Of a DNA stretch of 64,000 bases, positions 12,078-24,500 are shown one piece after another. The DNA is from Cryptomeria japonica (Eukaryota; Streptophyta; Pinopsida; Cupressales; Cupressaceae), in NCBI RefSeq assembly GCF_030272615.1, contig NC_081414.1, forward strand, positions 762,355,648-762,419,647, in the 5' to 3' direction. A program made the position numbers and the translations under genes. Under the pieces are notes generated by a model. That model did not search any database and was not told where the DNA came from. It saw only the letters and a list, made by a program, of their open reading frames with translations. Every line of letters begins with the position of its first letter. The stretch's first letter is position 1.

Positions 12078-12620
12078 ATGGGTTCTTCAAAGTTTCCTCT
12101 CTTAACACCTCATAATTATGCTACTTAAAAAATTGATGCATGGAGTAAACTTATGGAAAAAGGACTAACTCATTACATTCATGGAACTATTGTTGCTCCT
12201 GCTAATCCTAAGACTGATGATATTGGTCACTTGGATTGGCTCACTAAAAATGTCATGGCAATTGGTACCTTAAGAAAGTATTTATCAAAGGATCTTATTT
12301 TTCATATTGAGAAATATACTCTAATCAAGGATGATTGGCAAAAGTTCCGAGCATGATAGTGATCTCACCATGTTGCATCCCAAGAACTTTGATACTATAC
12401 AAGATTATGTCACTAAGGAAAATGAGTTGAGTGCACAACTCAAGGATTGTGGCATTGATAAGAAGGATATCCAATTGATTGATGGGCAAACTTCCACAAG
12501 AATATGCAGCATTCGTTTCTATTTTCCAAACCCATAGGATGACAATGGGTTCAAGCTATAGAATGCCTACATTTGATTCTTTCGCTGAAATTTTGATGAT
12601 GGAACAAACTAAGTTGATAA
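12078..12620 (+). pseudogene. Copia gag fragment
   Basis: Gag forms the virus-like particle of the retrotransposon. ATG at 12078 begins MGSSKFPLLTPHNYAT, then a TAA at 12126 stands where copia gags have Trp (NYxxWK). The frame resumes with DAWSKLMEKGLTHYIHGTIV, and after a stop at 12354 a shifted frame gives NELSAQLKDCGIDKKDIQLI, the UBN2-like gag signature. The zinc knuckle and everything downstream are missing. Three defects at least (stop, shift, truncation). Confidence 0.8.
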
Positions 12621-12621
12621 G

Positions 12622-12740
12622 CACGAGAATTCATTGAACATCTTTTAATGATCCAGTTGATCAGTATTTTCATCTTGATAGAATACAGTTTATTCCTATC
12701 ATCTTATTTTGTTCTCTCTTATTTGTATCTTGTCATTGTT
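12622..12740 (+). repeat. Internal partial LTR fragment
   Basis: The segment around ATTCATTGAACATCTTTTAA to TTGTTCTCTCTTATTTGTA repeats the downstream part of the LTR (compare about 11053-11157 and 13735-13840). It sits directly after the truncated gag, so it marks a rearrangement that removed pol. Confidence 0.75.
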
Positions 12741-13379
12741 GACATATTTGATGTAATCCTCTTGTACACGTAGATTAGGAATATCTTGTGAGACTTGGTG
12801 CATGGCTCAAGTTGAGACTTAGATTGTACAGATTTGTGCATGGCTCCCGTGAGACTTTGATTGTACCAATATTTTTACTATTTACAAGTATCCAGATGAT
12901 GCTCAAAGTATGTTGTCTCCATGCCTGATCTTCATTTTGTTGCAATGAGTGATTCATCGTCATCGACTTGGTACCTATTTTTGTCACACTTTAACATTAT
13001 TGGTGTAGTACTGGCTCTCTTTCTTCCTTATGGGGAGGTATTTCTGTCAACATCATTGGACCATATTTGTAAGAGATTCAACATTAAGGGAGGGCTTCAT
13101 GGTCTCTTCTTCTCTCTTATGGGGGGGACATATTTTTTTTCTTCTCATTCATCATTGAGAGCATTGTGTGTTTTCTTCATCTCTCTTTTGGGGGCGGGAT
13201 TTTTCCTATTGGGTTTTTCTCTCTTTCCCCACTTTGTGAGAGATTTCATTGTATTGATTTGTGTACATTTTCATTTGTACATGAGTACCTAACATGGTCT
13301 CGTAACCGAGACCCATCTTGCATTGCTTAGTTGCATTGTAGACTTAAGTGCATTCCCCTAAGTTGCACTTAAGGGGGGG
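12741..13379 (+). other. Copia 3' untranslated region and polypurine tract
   Basis: Noncoding 3' part of the element with several G-rich runs. The plus-strand primer tract is AAGGGGGGG at 13371-13379, immediately before the TGTTAG start of the 3' LTR. The 123-codon open stretch at 12921-13292 is low-complexity and shows no family motif. Confidence 0.7.
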
Positions 13380-13865
13380 TGTTAGTGTAAATAATTATTC
13401 ATCATGGATATTATTACACCTTACTTAAGTTTACTAAGGAAATGTATTTCATAGTAGTTTGGGTATGAGACACATGGGTGTTTGTGCCACATTGGGATAG
13501 TGTGTGTAGGATAATTTCCACCTTTTATGGTGTTGATCTTGTTACTACTCTATCATATCCACTTATTGTGGAGTGATAATTCCACCTTCGATGGGTGATC
13601 TACCTCATGTGGAATATTTTATTGTTTTTCCTACCTACCATTGTTTCTTATTGAGCCACATGTCATGTTTGTGTTCTCACATATCGCTAGCATTGCCTAT
13701 ATAAGTAGGCTCATCTACATTGTTTGTATCAGCAATCATTAAACATCTTGTAATGATCCAATTGATCATATTTTGCATCTTGATAGAATATTGTTTATTC
13801 CTATCATCTATTTTGTTCTCTCTTATTTGTACTTTCCATTTCCTCTAGATCTTGGCAAAATCACA
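13380..13865 (+). repeat. 3' LTR of the copia element
   Basis: Starts TGTTAGTG after the polypurine tract and ends near TCACA (13865 or 13867). Promoter TATATAAG at 13698-13705. Pair of 10680-11186. Confidence 0.85.
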
Positions 13866-14253
13866 CACTTATAAATCTGGATTTAATTATATGAATAATT
13901 AACTTTAAATTTACATAATTAATTATTACTTAAAATTTATTAAGAAGAATAATATATAACTTCAAATTTTATTTATTTATTTTTCATTTAATCTATTTTT
14001 TAAGTATAAAATAAATATTGAAATTAGTAACTTAATATAAATATAATTCAAAGAAAATATAAAGTAAATTTTAACTAAAATTATACACTAATTTTTAATT
14101 GTAAAAGAAACTAAATTTATGCTTAAAATAGGGGAGTGACTTGTATGCACAAAGCAGGGGTTGTTGCTTGAGCACTAGAGCACTATATACATTAGCTATC
14201 TATTCTCCATACAAAACAACATCTAATTGAAAACATAAAATCTACAAATCATA
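13866..14253. other. AT-rich spacer with a possible core promoter
   Basis: Mostly A/T runs. TATATA at 14184-14189 lies 65 bp before the ATG at 14254, a spacing that would suit a plant core promoter with a short 5' untranslated region. Nothing else recognised. Confidence 0.4.
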
Positions 14254-14499
14254 ATGGTTTTTTACATGATTTTGATTGGTTTGATCCTATCAATCTACCT
14301 TCTTAATGCTGTAAAAATGCGAAAAAACACTGAAAATAGTTGTGTTTGTATGGAGAATTACATTGCATATAGAATGCCTCGCTTATTTTCTTTAAATTTT
14401 ATTTTTATAATATCTATAATATTTTTTAAAAGAACATATACAACTTTATATGTGTGTATGTATATATGGACAATATTATTCATCATTTTTAGAAGCTAA
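14254..14499 (+). CDS. Unrecognised small ORF, 81 aa
   Basis: I do not recognise this protein. The first 19 residues (MVFYMILIGLILSIYLLNA) form a hydrophobic, signal-anchor-like segment. It is followed by a short basic and Cys-containing part (CVC) and a second hydrophobic stretch (FIFIISIIFF). A TATATA box lies 65 bp upstream. The second half is rich in rare hydrophobic and Tyr codons typical of translated AT-rich DNA, so only the first exon-like part may be real, or the whole ORF may be chance. It has no neighbours of related function. Confidence 0.2.
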   Translation: MVFYMILIGLILSIYLLNAVKMRKNTENSCVCMENYIAYRMPRLFSLNFIFIISIIFFKRTYTTLYVCMYIWTILFIIFRS

Positions 14500-15687
14500 A
14501 TAATATAGTAACTTATTAAAGAGAAGACATAGATATCTATAGATTTATAATCTGGATGAAATACAAAAAGCATAACAATTTTTCAATAAATAAAAGATAG
14601 ATTCATTTGTAGATATATCTCCTCTACTAAAAAGACAAGAGTTATGGCCTACTTTGAATGGAATAAAATATTGATTCTTCTTTGTTCTTCCTTAGCTCCA
14701 ATCCTTTAGCCAAATCTCGCACCTTCTATTGCAATGAGCATCAAATCTTATATCTACAACACTATCTACTCTCTACACACACACACAAAGTTGAAATATG
14801 AATTTCATTTGTTTTCCTTTCTCATAAGAAGTTCTTTTACTATATAGGGTGAGGTTATGCATTGGGTTAGTTAAGATCATGACAAATGTCCCCATCCTAT
14901 AACATGAGACAACCAATATTAGACAAGAGATAAAATCTTATTAAGACAACTAACGTCTCTATAAGATTCCTACTACTTTTAGTAATTTTATCAACTTTCC
15001 TTTTATTTGTAGAAACCCAAATTGAATCTTTCAAGGCACTTTTAAAGTTTATATATACCTATAAATTTAAATATAGGCATAAAAATGTGAGCCCCACTCA
15101 TTCCTTTACCACTATAGGATCTCATTTTTTCATAAACATTAATAAAAATAGTATTTTATGACATAAAAATAACCCATCTAAGCTCAAATCTGAATTTTGG
15201 CCTTAAATGAATCCAACTCATATCTCATAACTACTTAACTAAATTGTTTAATCTATTTCACATGCAAAATTTAAACTATTAATATTATTATGATCATCAT
15301 TGTCGTCATCATCATCATCATCATCATCATCATTACGCCACTTTATTAAACTAATTTCTTTTTGTAATATAAATGAGCCTTATATTTTTATAATAATTAA
15401 AGAAATGCTCCACATATTAGTTTATATAAATTATCTCAACTACATAAAATGTTCAATTATCCTATGATAAAGTGGTTGCAACTCTTTGATCTACTATCCA
15501 AATCCAGCCTCACAAAGACAAATAAAAATTACTATCTATTTTGAAGGCACCATCCCTTAAGAGATACCAATCATATAAATAATACAAATTTTATGCATAC
15601 CAACCCAAAGGAGACATCAAAGCCCTAGGTGAGCTCCAACAAGAGAGGCACAAACCCCTAAATCAACTATAATAAATAAATTGAAAT
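14500..15687. other. Intergenic spacer with a TCA microsatellite
   Basis: No gene recognised. Contains a (TCA)n tract of about nine units at 15303-15333 and a short CA run near 14776-14787. Confidence 0.6.
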
Positions 15688-17183
15688 TGTAGACACTTAA
15701 AAGTTGCACAACAAATTAAGTCAATTTTATTCATTTAATTATCCTTAATTCTTCCAATTAATTAAATTAAGATTTATTTAATATCCATACTCTCCTATTT
15801 TAGCCATTAATCAAATTAAATATTTAATTAATATTCCCTTTTTTTAATCTAAGCCATTTCATTAGATTCTCATTTAATTAAAATCCCCCTTCTAAACATT
15901 TTGAAATAAATTTACATTTAATTGAATCCCCCTAACCCATTTAAGTAAATTTACATTTAAATAAAACCACCCACTTGCAAAATTAAAAATTGCATTTAAT
16001 TAAAACCACCCTTATTTAAATCCTACAAATGCAAGTTGCAACCAAAATTAAAATAAATTAATTTTATTTTAATTATTTAATTCTTTCCCTCCAACCACTT
16101 ACAGAATCCTACATCTCCCACTTGCCTCCTAAACCTCTTCTGGATCCTTCTATATTCTTCTAATCCTATCTTAATTAACCTAATCCATCTCTTAAACATT
16201 CACACATTCCTTAAGAGAAGTCACTTCTAAAAAATGTCTCAAAGTCTTTGAAATGCATTAAAGGCTTTATGTCCTCGACAAGTTAACCTTTAACGTCTTC
16301 CAAACCATTAATAGTTAACTCAACCCTTCCCACATGGTTAGATACTATCTCTCTAACTTAACATTCATCTAACCCAAGGGTCTCATCAAGCACTTATGGT
16401 TTTGACCCTAGTTATCCTATTAACCCTTGCACAAGAGTTTACCCCTTGGGTAAAAGCTTTATCCAATGGATAACCCTAACCTAACCTTAAACCTTACCTC
16501 CTAAGGTAACCTTCATGTCTTCTCGGGCATTTAATGCCTCTTACATCTTCTCTCAAGCAACCTGTTTTTGACAATTGTCACCATTTCATTGGTGAAAATT
16601 TTAAACATGAATTGATAACTTTCAATCCTTTCTCTTGTTGAGATAATTTAATCTCAAACTTCCATTTCCCTATTTTCCCTATAAATAGAGCTCTCATTCT
16701 TCATTTTCAATATCCAAGTCTTTGTGCATCAAACTTATAGTCTCATTTCATCAAGCATTGTTAACCTCTCTTTAATAATAATAATTAGATCATTTAGTAT
16801 TGCATATCATGTTAGCTTCATTTTATATGCTAGTATTAATATGATCATTCTCATGCTATTTTTAGATTCATATCAATATCTTGTATCCTACCGTCATCTA
16901 GTTTCATATCTAAATCATCACTAAGATCTTCATTGCATTTCTATTTTGATCTTAGAATCATCATATATCCCTCATTCTTTTGGTTGTCATCTTATAGGTC
17001 AAGTGTTGTTCCAAGATGAGATCCACCTGATTTGAAGGATCCTTGGAGATAGAGAACAATGAGACACACTTAAGATCTTTACTTCATTTGTTATTCTAAT
17101 GATTTTGATCTCTAATATAATGTCCCATTGGTGTGTTTGTTTTGTTTGCATCTCTCATGCAGGTACTGCAATTTGAGCTCACA
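15688..17183 (+). repeat. 5' LTR of the old gypsy element
   Basis: Begins TGTAGACA and ends TCACA four bases before the primer site. Blocks match the young LTR, for example GAAGTCACTTCT, CTCCCACATGGTTA-like, TCTTCTCGGGC with TTTAATGCCTC, and the promoter. The TATA box is TATAAATAG at 16680-16688. U3 is rich in A/T inverted repeats. The start is inferred from the TG and the parallel with the young LTR; no partner LTR exists to confirm it. Confidence 0.72.
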
Positions 17184-17187
17184 TTTC

Positions 17188-17207
17188 TGGCGCCCACCAT
17201 GGGGCTC
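17188..17207 (+). promoter_or_regulatory. Primer binding site, tRNA-Lys
   Basis: TGGCGCCCACCATGGGGCTC matches the complement of the 3' end of plant tRNA-Lys(CUU) as I recall it at 19 of 20 positions. The one difference (CA for CG) looks like CpG decay. Confidence 0.8.
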
Positions 17208-17281
17208 AAACCCCATTCTATTTTAGACATTTCTAATTTTTTTCCACAGGATTCACGCCTATAGGTCTTAAATGTAGAATA

Positions 17282-17577
17282 GTGCATACAACAGTTCTTT
17301 TCACGCATACAATGGTTCTTTTCACTCATACAATGGTTCTTTTTGCACATAAAATAGATCTTACAATGCATACAACCTTTGTTATCATGTATTTAATTGT
17401 TTTTATTGCATGTTTAAACTGTTTTCCTCATGCATCCAACTATTCATATCGCACATTTAACTCTTTTTGTGGTGCATTTAACTATTTTTGTAGCGCATTT
17501 AATTATTTTTGTAGCGCATATAAGCTTTGTTTTCATGCATATAATCTCTATTTTTGCGCATATGAAATAAAGGCATA
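17282..17577 (+). repeat. Leader 21-22 bp imperfect tandem repeat
   Basis: About 14 units of the form GCATACAATGGTTCTTTTCAC to GCATTTAATTATTTTTGTAG, sitting less than 100 bp after the primer site. The seven-residue period in the translation confirms the 21-bp spacing. The young element has a shorter version at 49595-49670. Confidence 0.75.
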
Positions 17578-19290
17578 AAATTGTAATCCGGTGTTGAAAA
17601 CAATTGCACTTGTAGAAGCTCACCTGAGGTTTTTTAAATTTTGCTAATGGTTCTCTTGTAGATTTGAAGGAGTTAGGATAGGATTTAGTAGTTTCTTTTC
17701 TAACTTTTCTTTTTTTGTTGGTTAAAAAGAACTCATCTTCCTATTGGTATAAAAAGAACTTCAGAGCTCAATTTCGGGCTTAAAATGAACTAAAATCTTC
17801 CTTTGAGCTTAAAAATAATTGCATTGCAAGGTTATAAAAAGAACAAAAAAAATCACACTTTTACTTTCTTGCAAGTTAGGATTCATATTTCAGATTTGGG
17901 CTTAAAAAGAACAACAACAAATTTTTAATTTCTTGCAAAAGGATTAAAAATAATAATCAACTTTATTATTGCAAGTTAAAAAGAACAAGCCACAAATTGT
18001 CAATTTACCAAGCAATTTACTTTCAAGAAAAATATGCTTTCATTTTATTGACCAGGATTTCGATTTTCTAGTTAGACAACAAATTGCTTTGTGGGATAAA
18101 AGGAACACCATGCTTGTTGGAGAAACATCTCCAAAATTGGACTTAGAAAATCATTGCTTTGGAAAATTAAAAGGAACTTTGTATACTTTGTCTTAAAGTG
18201 GTAGGTATATGCTCTCCCCTTAATTGGGTGATCAAAAAGCCAAAACCACTTTTTCATTGCTTTATTTACTTTCAAGTATTAAAACCTTTAGAGGGTATGC
18301 CTTCCCAAAGCCTTGAAAGTGCTAGTGTGAAGGGTAGGACTCAAGTGGGGAATGAATTTATCGCCAAGTTTACCAACCCACTATAATCAAATGTAGAGGC
18401 TGATGAAAATCCCCTCCAACAGAAGTGTGTATTTGATAGTCTTACCCTAGTATCCTTGTGATGTGAAAAGCCTTTGTTCTAAAGGTTGGGAAGCCTCTTA
18501 ATTGAGTTTATCATTTTTCATGTCGAACGTAATCCTTACTACAAACCTTAGCATTAGAAGCTTTGAACTGAGTCAATTGCCATACATTGGCAATATCATA
18601 GTGCAAGGGTGGGGAAGAATCCGCTACGAAGATCACTCACCATATATCTCCCAAGATAACTACTCAACTATGAAGAAATTCACTTTGGGTTAATTTCTAG
18701 CAAAAGGCAAAAAACGGGTGCCTTCTAGGGGGTGACAAGGTTGTTTGAGCTGAAGGGGTATCGAGACTAGTGGGCTATGATATTGTCAATGACCTTTTGA
18801 ATAAAGAGTCTATCTGATGTGTCTTTTGTTGTAAATAAAACCAATGATAACATCAGGGATTTGAAAACATCCTCACAAAACATACACTCAACATTTAGCA
18901 TAGGGATGATCATTGTTTTCATGTGTGCTATATCTTTTGGTCATAAACATTAAAACATCTTGGAAAATCAACCAATAGAACAATCAATGTTCAAAACAAA
19001 GACCAAAGAGAAAACCTTAGAGAGAAGAGAAATTAAAAATCTAGCTAAGAACCCTTAGAAGGAGATATCAAATCTTCAACTATTTTAAAAGATAAGATTT
19101 CATCCAAAAAAATTGAGTATCAAAATAGTGATCGAAGGTTCCACCATCCAACAAATCCTATCAAACCAATACCTAGTTAGGTCCTCAAGTTGTCAAATTA
19201 AGCTTCTAGATCGTGAAACTTGACACGTATCATTTGGTGCACTTTTTTGTAGAAGTGAATCAAACTAAACTTCTACTTGACAAGTAAAAC
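17578..19290 (+). other. Leader of the old gypsy element
   Basis: Untranslated leader. Carries repeated TTAAAAAGAAC-type motifs at 17722, 17749, 17780, 17834, 17902, 17976, 18086 and 18167, and a block around AACACCATG..TTGTTGGAG..AACATCTCCAAA (18093-18135) conserved in the young leader. No protein-coding gene recognised; the short open stretches between 17969 and 18693 look fortuitous. Confidence 0.65.
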
Positions 19291-19720
19291 TTGAGTTTCC
19301 AGAATAAAGTATCCATATCCAACATCAATATCAACTTTGATCATTTGTGTATGACCAATCCCCACATTTTGAGAGCAAGTCTTCATCAAATGACTAAGTT
19401 GAAGAAGAGACAACCTAGTTCTAAGTCACTTATCAAAAGGAGTAAATTTCTCTATATCAACTGTCAACTCTTTAAATCACATTGCACATTCTTCTGTCAT
19501 ATGCAGTTGTATATCCAAGGAAAAACCAATGAATTTGACAAAGAACCTTTAAGAAGTAGCACTTAGATTTAGAAAGAAACATTAAACCAACGCCTTAATA
19601 GTGGAGGAAGGATTAACCCCACTTTGTTTCCAAAGTTTCTTATCACTTAAAACGAATCTCAGCCTGAGCCACCAACTCCACCAAGAACCCCAATAGAAGA
19701 AGAATAATTCACTACTGTAG
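19291..19720 (+). pseudogene. Extra ORF upstream of gag, old copy
   Basis: Function unknown. The open part (19291-19566, 91 codons) contains SSKSLIKRSKFLYINCQLF and CHMQLYIQGKTNEFDKEPL, which align without gaps with the young element's ORF at 51238-51786 (about two thirds identical over 50 residues by eye). After the stop at 19564 the similarity continues in broken form (GGRINPTLFPKF, then PTPPRTPIEEE). Tat/Ogre elements are known to carry an additional ORF before gag, which fits this position; I recognise no domain. Confidence 0.6.
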
Positions 19721-19790
19721 AGATATATCAATGCCTGCTATCACTCAGTCTCAGAAAAACAAAAAGAAGTAATCACAACTATAATCAAGT

Positions 19791-21510
19791 ATGATTCGTA
19801 GATTGTCCAATCCTTTTCATGAATATGCGAATATGGGAGAAACAGAGACCACCGATGAGCTCCTCCAAGAATGTCAAGAAAATGTGGCTTTCAAAAGGCT
19901 CATAGAAAAACTTATAGAAGTAGATAAGAAAAAATATCTACTCATGCTAACTAGTAAAGGAGTCAATATTCCTGAGGGTTTTTACACAGAAAAATTAAGG
20001 AATATGGATGAGAGAATTTTGCGAACAAGGGCAAGAAACTATGCTTATCAAGAACAACTAAGAGAAGAGGAAACACATTATCAAGAAAATATATGCAACC
20101 AAGATAAAACCCATGAAAAAGATAACACTCACGAGAAAGGTGATACTTGCAATCAAGACAATCTTAATGAATGAGGGGAATTCCCCATCGAAGGACAAAT
20201 ACACCCCTAGCTGTTCTTACACAACGAATCCAAACACTTCAAAGACAAATGCAAGACATGCAGCAAGGAACCACAGTACGATACTTATTAGACAAAAAAA
20301 TTCCTTATCCTTTTGATAGGAGATTGAACATGGTACCTTTTCCCCCAAATTCAGATATACCAAAGTATGACAAATATGATGGTAAGAGTGATCCCTGTGA
20401 TCATGTTCGGGAATTTTATACCATGATATTGGAGTTTTCTCACAAAGACACATACTTAATGAGATTATTCCCAAGAAGTCTGGGAGGGAAAACAATGGAG
20501 TGGTTGTTTAAACTCATGCCTCCCATCTGATCATTTAATGAGTTGGTAAATAAATTCATAACATAATACTCCTATTAAATCAAACACACAATCACCATGT
20601 TTGATGTGTGTAATACGAAACAAAAGAACAATGATGGAGACACATGGTTGCAAGGTATCCATGAGATGTGCCTAAAAAGGAAAGATGGAAATATTCATAG
20701 ACAATCTAAATAGTGAAATGAGTTATCATCTCAAATTACAATGTATAGGAAGCTTCCATCAAGAAATTAACCTTGAAGTTCTTTAAGGAATGTATTAGAT
20801 CATCAAACAATAACACCTTTAACAATCAAAATAATAACAACAATTCAGACATGTCCAAATTTTGGACAAGGAACAAAAACATTGTTAATGATGGGGTAAT
20901 CAATGCCAACAATGTAAAGTCTAAACAACCAGTATTGACTTTATCAAGCAACCCACAATACAAATAATGATAAAAACAGTGCTAATCAAGGCACTAACAC
21001 TTATCTACAAAATGCCAACGAAGGAGCTTCAACGTCATACAAAAAAAATTCCCAAGGAAACAACAATAATAATCAAGGGAACAACACAAACCAAAGAGGC
21101 AACACTAATACTTTCCTATATCAATGAATATACACGCTAGTAGGAAAAACCTTAGAATTAGCATTTCGAGAGCTATTGGAAAATAAGATGATCACATTGC
21201 CAGCCATAAGCAACTTTGAACCCCAAGTTAAACCACCATGATGGAATTACTCACATTATTGTTTTTATCATCTAAACAAGAGGCATAATACAAATGATTG
21301 CATGAGGTTGAAGAACATAGTTGAAGACATGATAGACAAGGGCGACTTAACGGTCGATCGTAATAAAACAAATGCTGACCAAGAAGCTTTAAAAAATCCT
21401 CTTCCCAGTTATGAAAAGAGAGGACCATCAATGTCAAATAAATCCAAAGGAACTCATATTAATCACATATACGAAAACACCATCAATCACATATCAGCAT
21501 GTGACAATTG
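19791..21510 (+). pseudogene. Gypsy gag, old copy
   Basis: Structural protein of the particle. The N-terminal part (19791-20174) has an acidic/charged helix with NERLIEK-like residues. After a frame change, 20171-20530 reads KIPYPFDRRLNMVPFPPN and DPCDHVREFYTMILEFSHKD, then LMRLFPRSLGGKTMEWLF, the retrotransposon gag core. The C-terminal Cys-His element is YCFYHLNKRHNTNDCMRLKN near 21253-21312. Stops at 20528, near 20570, 20715 and 21509, and several shifts, make it dead. Directly comparable with the intact gag at 52237-54024. Confidence 0.85.
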
Positions 21511-24500
21511 AAAGTGAATGTTATAAAAATTAAAGACAAACAAGACCATGCATCGATAAATGTGACAACAAGAGCTAAAAAAGATGTCTTGAAGGGGAAC
21601 ACATCAATATCAACAACTCTCCCTGAGACTCAATATAACTTGGTTGATCAACTATGGAGAACACCCACTCAGATATCTATACTTGAGTTGTTCAAACTTT
21701 CACCAAAATAGAAGGATATCTTGGAGAAATCTATTATCAAAACAACCATTCTGAATGATCTGGATATTGATTTATTCCAAGTCATGGTGGCCCATATGAC
21801 TATGCCACATAACATATCTTTTTATGAACATGATGGTGTCACCTTGAATCATCTACATAAGACCCCACTACATATCAAGGTCTCAATCTATAAACATTGG
21901 GTAAAAACAATATTAATAGATGGAGGATCTAGACTCAATATATGTACTCTAAACCTTATCTATGCATTGGGATTCTCTGAGCAGGCTATTGATCCCAAAA
22001 AGAAAATCACTATCAAAGCCTATGATGATAAAGAGAGATCATCTAAAGGAACTGTAATACTACCCATTAAGGTAGGTCCTGTACAAAGAGACACCATGTG
22101 CCAAGTCTTGGACATAGACTTGACATACAATATACTATTGGGTTGTCCATGGATCCATGAAATGCAAGCGATACCTTCCATGTACCATCAATGTATCAAG
22201 GTCCCCTACAATGGATAGGAAATTTCAATTTCTATATATAATGACCCTTTTTAGTATTGCAATGCTATGGGGGAAGCTCAAGATAGTCTAGTTCCACACA
22301 ACAGGGAGGCGCACACTTCCTCAATATCCAACCATCAAGAAGAACTCAAGTCTCTATCCATGAACTTCAAGAAAAAGATGAAAATAAAGGACAAAGGCAT
22401 GGGGGAGTACTCTTTTGAACCCGTGTCTATCTAAATTGCCAACTTCACCAAGATCTTATGGACAACCTTCCACATCAAGACATCATGCAACACAACCCAT
22501 CACCAAGTTTGATGGTAAATTTATCCAAATGGGCACACTGCTTTAAGAATCATAAGATAAAGACATCCTTAGCTGGCTATACAAGGATGAAGAAGAAACC
22601 TGAGCTGCTACCATAGAAGTAGTTGTACTAACAAAATAACATGAAAATGGGTTCCAGATCATGCAAAGAATGGGATACAAAGGAAAAGGACCTACTGGCA
22701 AGTACCAAGAACACATCCTAGAACCCATACAACATTGTTCATAATTTGCAAAAGACAAAATGGGACTTTGGTATGGGAAACATATTCCACCTATGCAAAG
22801 AAAAATCACCATCAAAAACCTCAATGGAAGGAAAAGAAAAAACATAAAGAAGACTCATGGAAATAAGAACTAAACCAAGTATCAGAAAAGACAAGGAAAG
22901 AGAAAAAGCATGAAGAAGATGGGAAATGACAACAAGAACTCACTATTCAAAAGGAGGAAACTTCTTATAAAAAAGTACATTATGTCCAAGAACCTGATCA
23001 AACGAACATTGAGCCACAATCTAAATAAATTGCTACTCACATAAAGGAAACGGTTTATGAAAAAATTCAAAGAGTATAAGCAAGAACTGATCTTGAATTA
23101 GAACAAGCTACTAAAATTGTGTCAATTATCAGTGATCTTTTCTCGCCATAAAATATACCTCTCAGATTCAGCAAGGTAACCTAGGATAGTGATTCTTAAA
23201 CCGATTCCAATGAATATGAGTGGGATAGTTGTTCTAATGTTACTGAAGATATTGAGGTGGATACAATATACTCATACACACCCATTTCTCACAAAGGACA
23301 AGGCTCAAGATCTCTACTTTTTGAATTTGGACCACAACATATCTATGAGGTTAGTGAGAATGAGCAAAGACAATACGATCAAGGAAATGTTGTCTCCACA
23401 AGAATATCATAGACCTCATCAATATCCCAAACAACTATGATGATGTCTCCATCATGACACTTACAGCAGCTGATCTTAGCTTGCCAAATGACTCCCTACC
23501 CCTCATATATCTTGATCTCATAGACTGGGAAGAACTCGAACATCATGATATACCAATATTTCCAAATGATGAATCAATTGTCCAATACTTGTAGTCAACC
23601 CAGAAACATGCCCCACTAGTGAACAACTTAACGATATCTACAATCAAGGGAGTGTCGTGTCTCTCAGTCGCAAAAATTACATGAAAAATGGATCTAATGG
23701 TGAAAACTAGTTAATGGCAGTATTGGATCACAAAAAAGTAAAAATAAAGGATGTATCTGAAGGTGAACACCTTTTTGAGGCACCTAAAAATGGGAGACTT
23801 GACACTCTTCCTAAACATTACTAGGAGAGGTCATTGAAGCGACTGTCAAAACCATACATCTAGAAGAATCACTCACATAAGAAGAACAACCATCTTTTAT
23901 CAAATTTTTCAAAGAAGGGAAAATAAATTTTTCTTTGTCTTATGCTGACATGCGAGGAGCAGATCCGAATCTAATCATGCATCACTTATCCATCACTCTT
24001 GCAGCTAAACCTGTCAAACAAAAATTCAAAAAGATGAATCCACATATGCCATTATTAGTCAAAACAAAACTGAAGAAATTATTAGAAGTCGGATTCATTC
24101 GACCTATAGACTATGCCAAATGGATCTCAAATATTGTACCAGTTTCCAAACCTGATAAAATCATAAGGATTTGTACAGAATTCAGAAACCCCAATAAGGA
24201 ATGTTTGAAGGACTACTTTCCTTTGCCAAGCATCAACACCATTGTCGATCTAACAACAGGACATGCAATTCTATCTCTCATGGATAGTTTTTTAGGATAT
24301 AACCAAATCAAGATAGCTCCAGAGGATCAAGATAAAACTACATTCACATGCCAATGGGGAACATATTGCTGGAACATCATGCCTTTTAGCTTGAAAAATG
24401 CTGGTGCAACTTATCAAAGAGCCATGACAACCATCTTCCATGACACGATGCATAATTTTATGGAGCATTATGTAGATGATTTTCTAGCTAAATCATTCAC

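Larger units (their letters stand above)
10680..13865 (+). mobile_element. Ty1/copia element, internally deleted
   Basis: Two direct LTRs flank about 2.2 kb of internal sequence. Primer site at 11187-11198 (TGGTATCAGAGC, the classical copia initiator-Met site), a broken gag, no protease, integrase or reverse transcriptase, a G-rich polypurine tract at 13371-13379, and TATATAAG promoter boxes in both LTRs. A second partial copy of the LTR tail lies inside the element. It could only move with proteins supplied by another copy. The LTRs differ at many positions, so it is not recent. Confidence 0.85.

Noticed and set aside
12921-13292. 123-codon ORF in the copia 3' region
   Set aside because: Low-complexity Phe/Ser/Leu translation of C/T- and G-rich untranslated sequence, no motif.
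15303-15333. TCA repeat as a possible CRISPR-like or regulatory array
   Set aside because: Simple trinucleotide microsatellite in a plant genome; no spacers.
17282-17578. 98-codon ORF with repeated MVLFTHT-like heptads
   Set aside because: The heptad period is the 21-bp leader repeat read in frame; it is not a protein gene.
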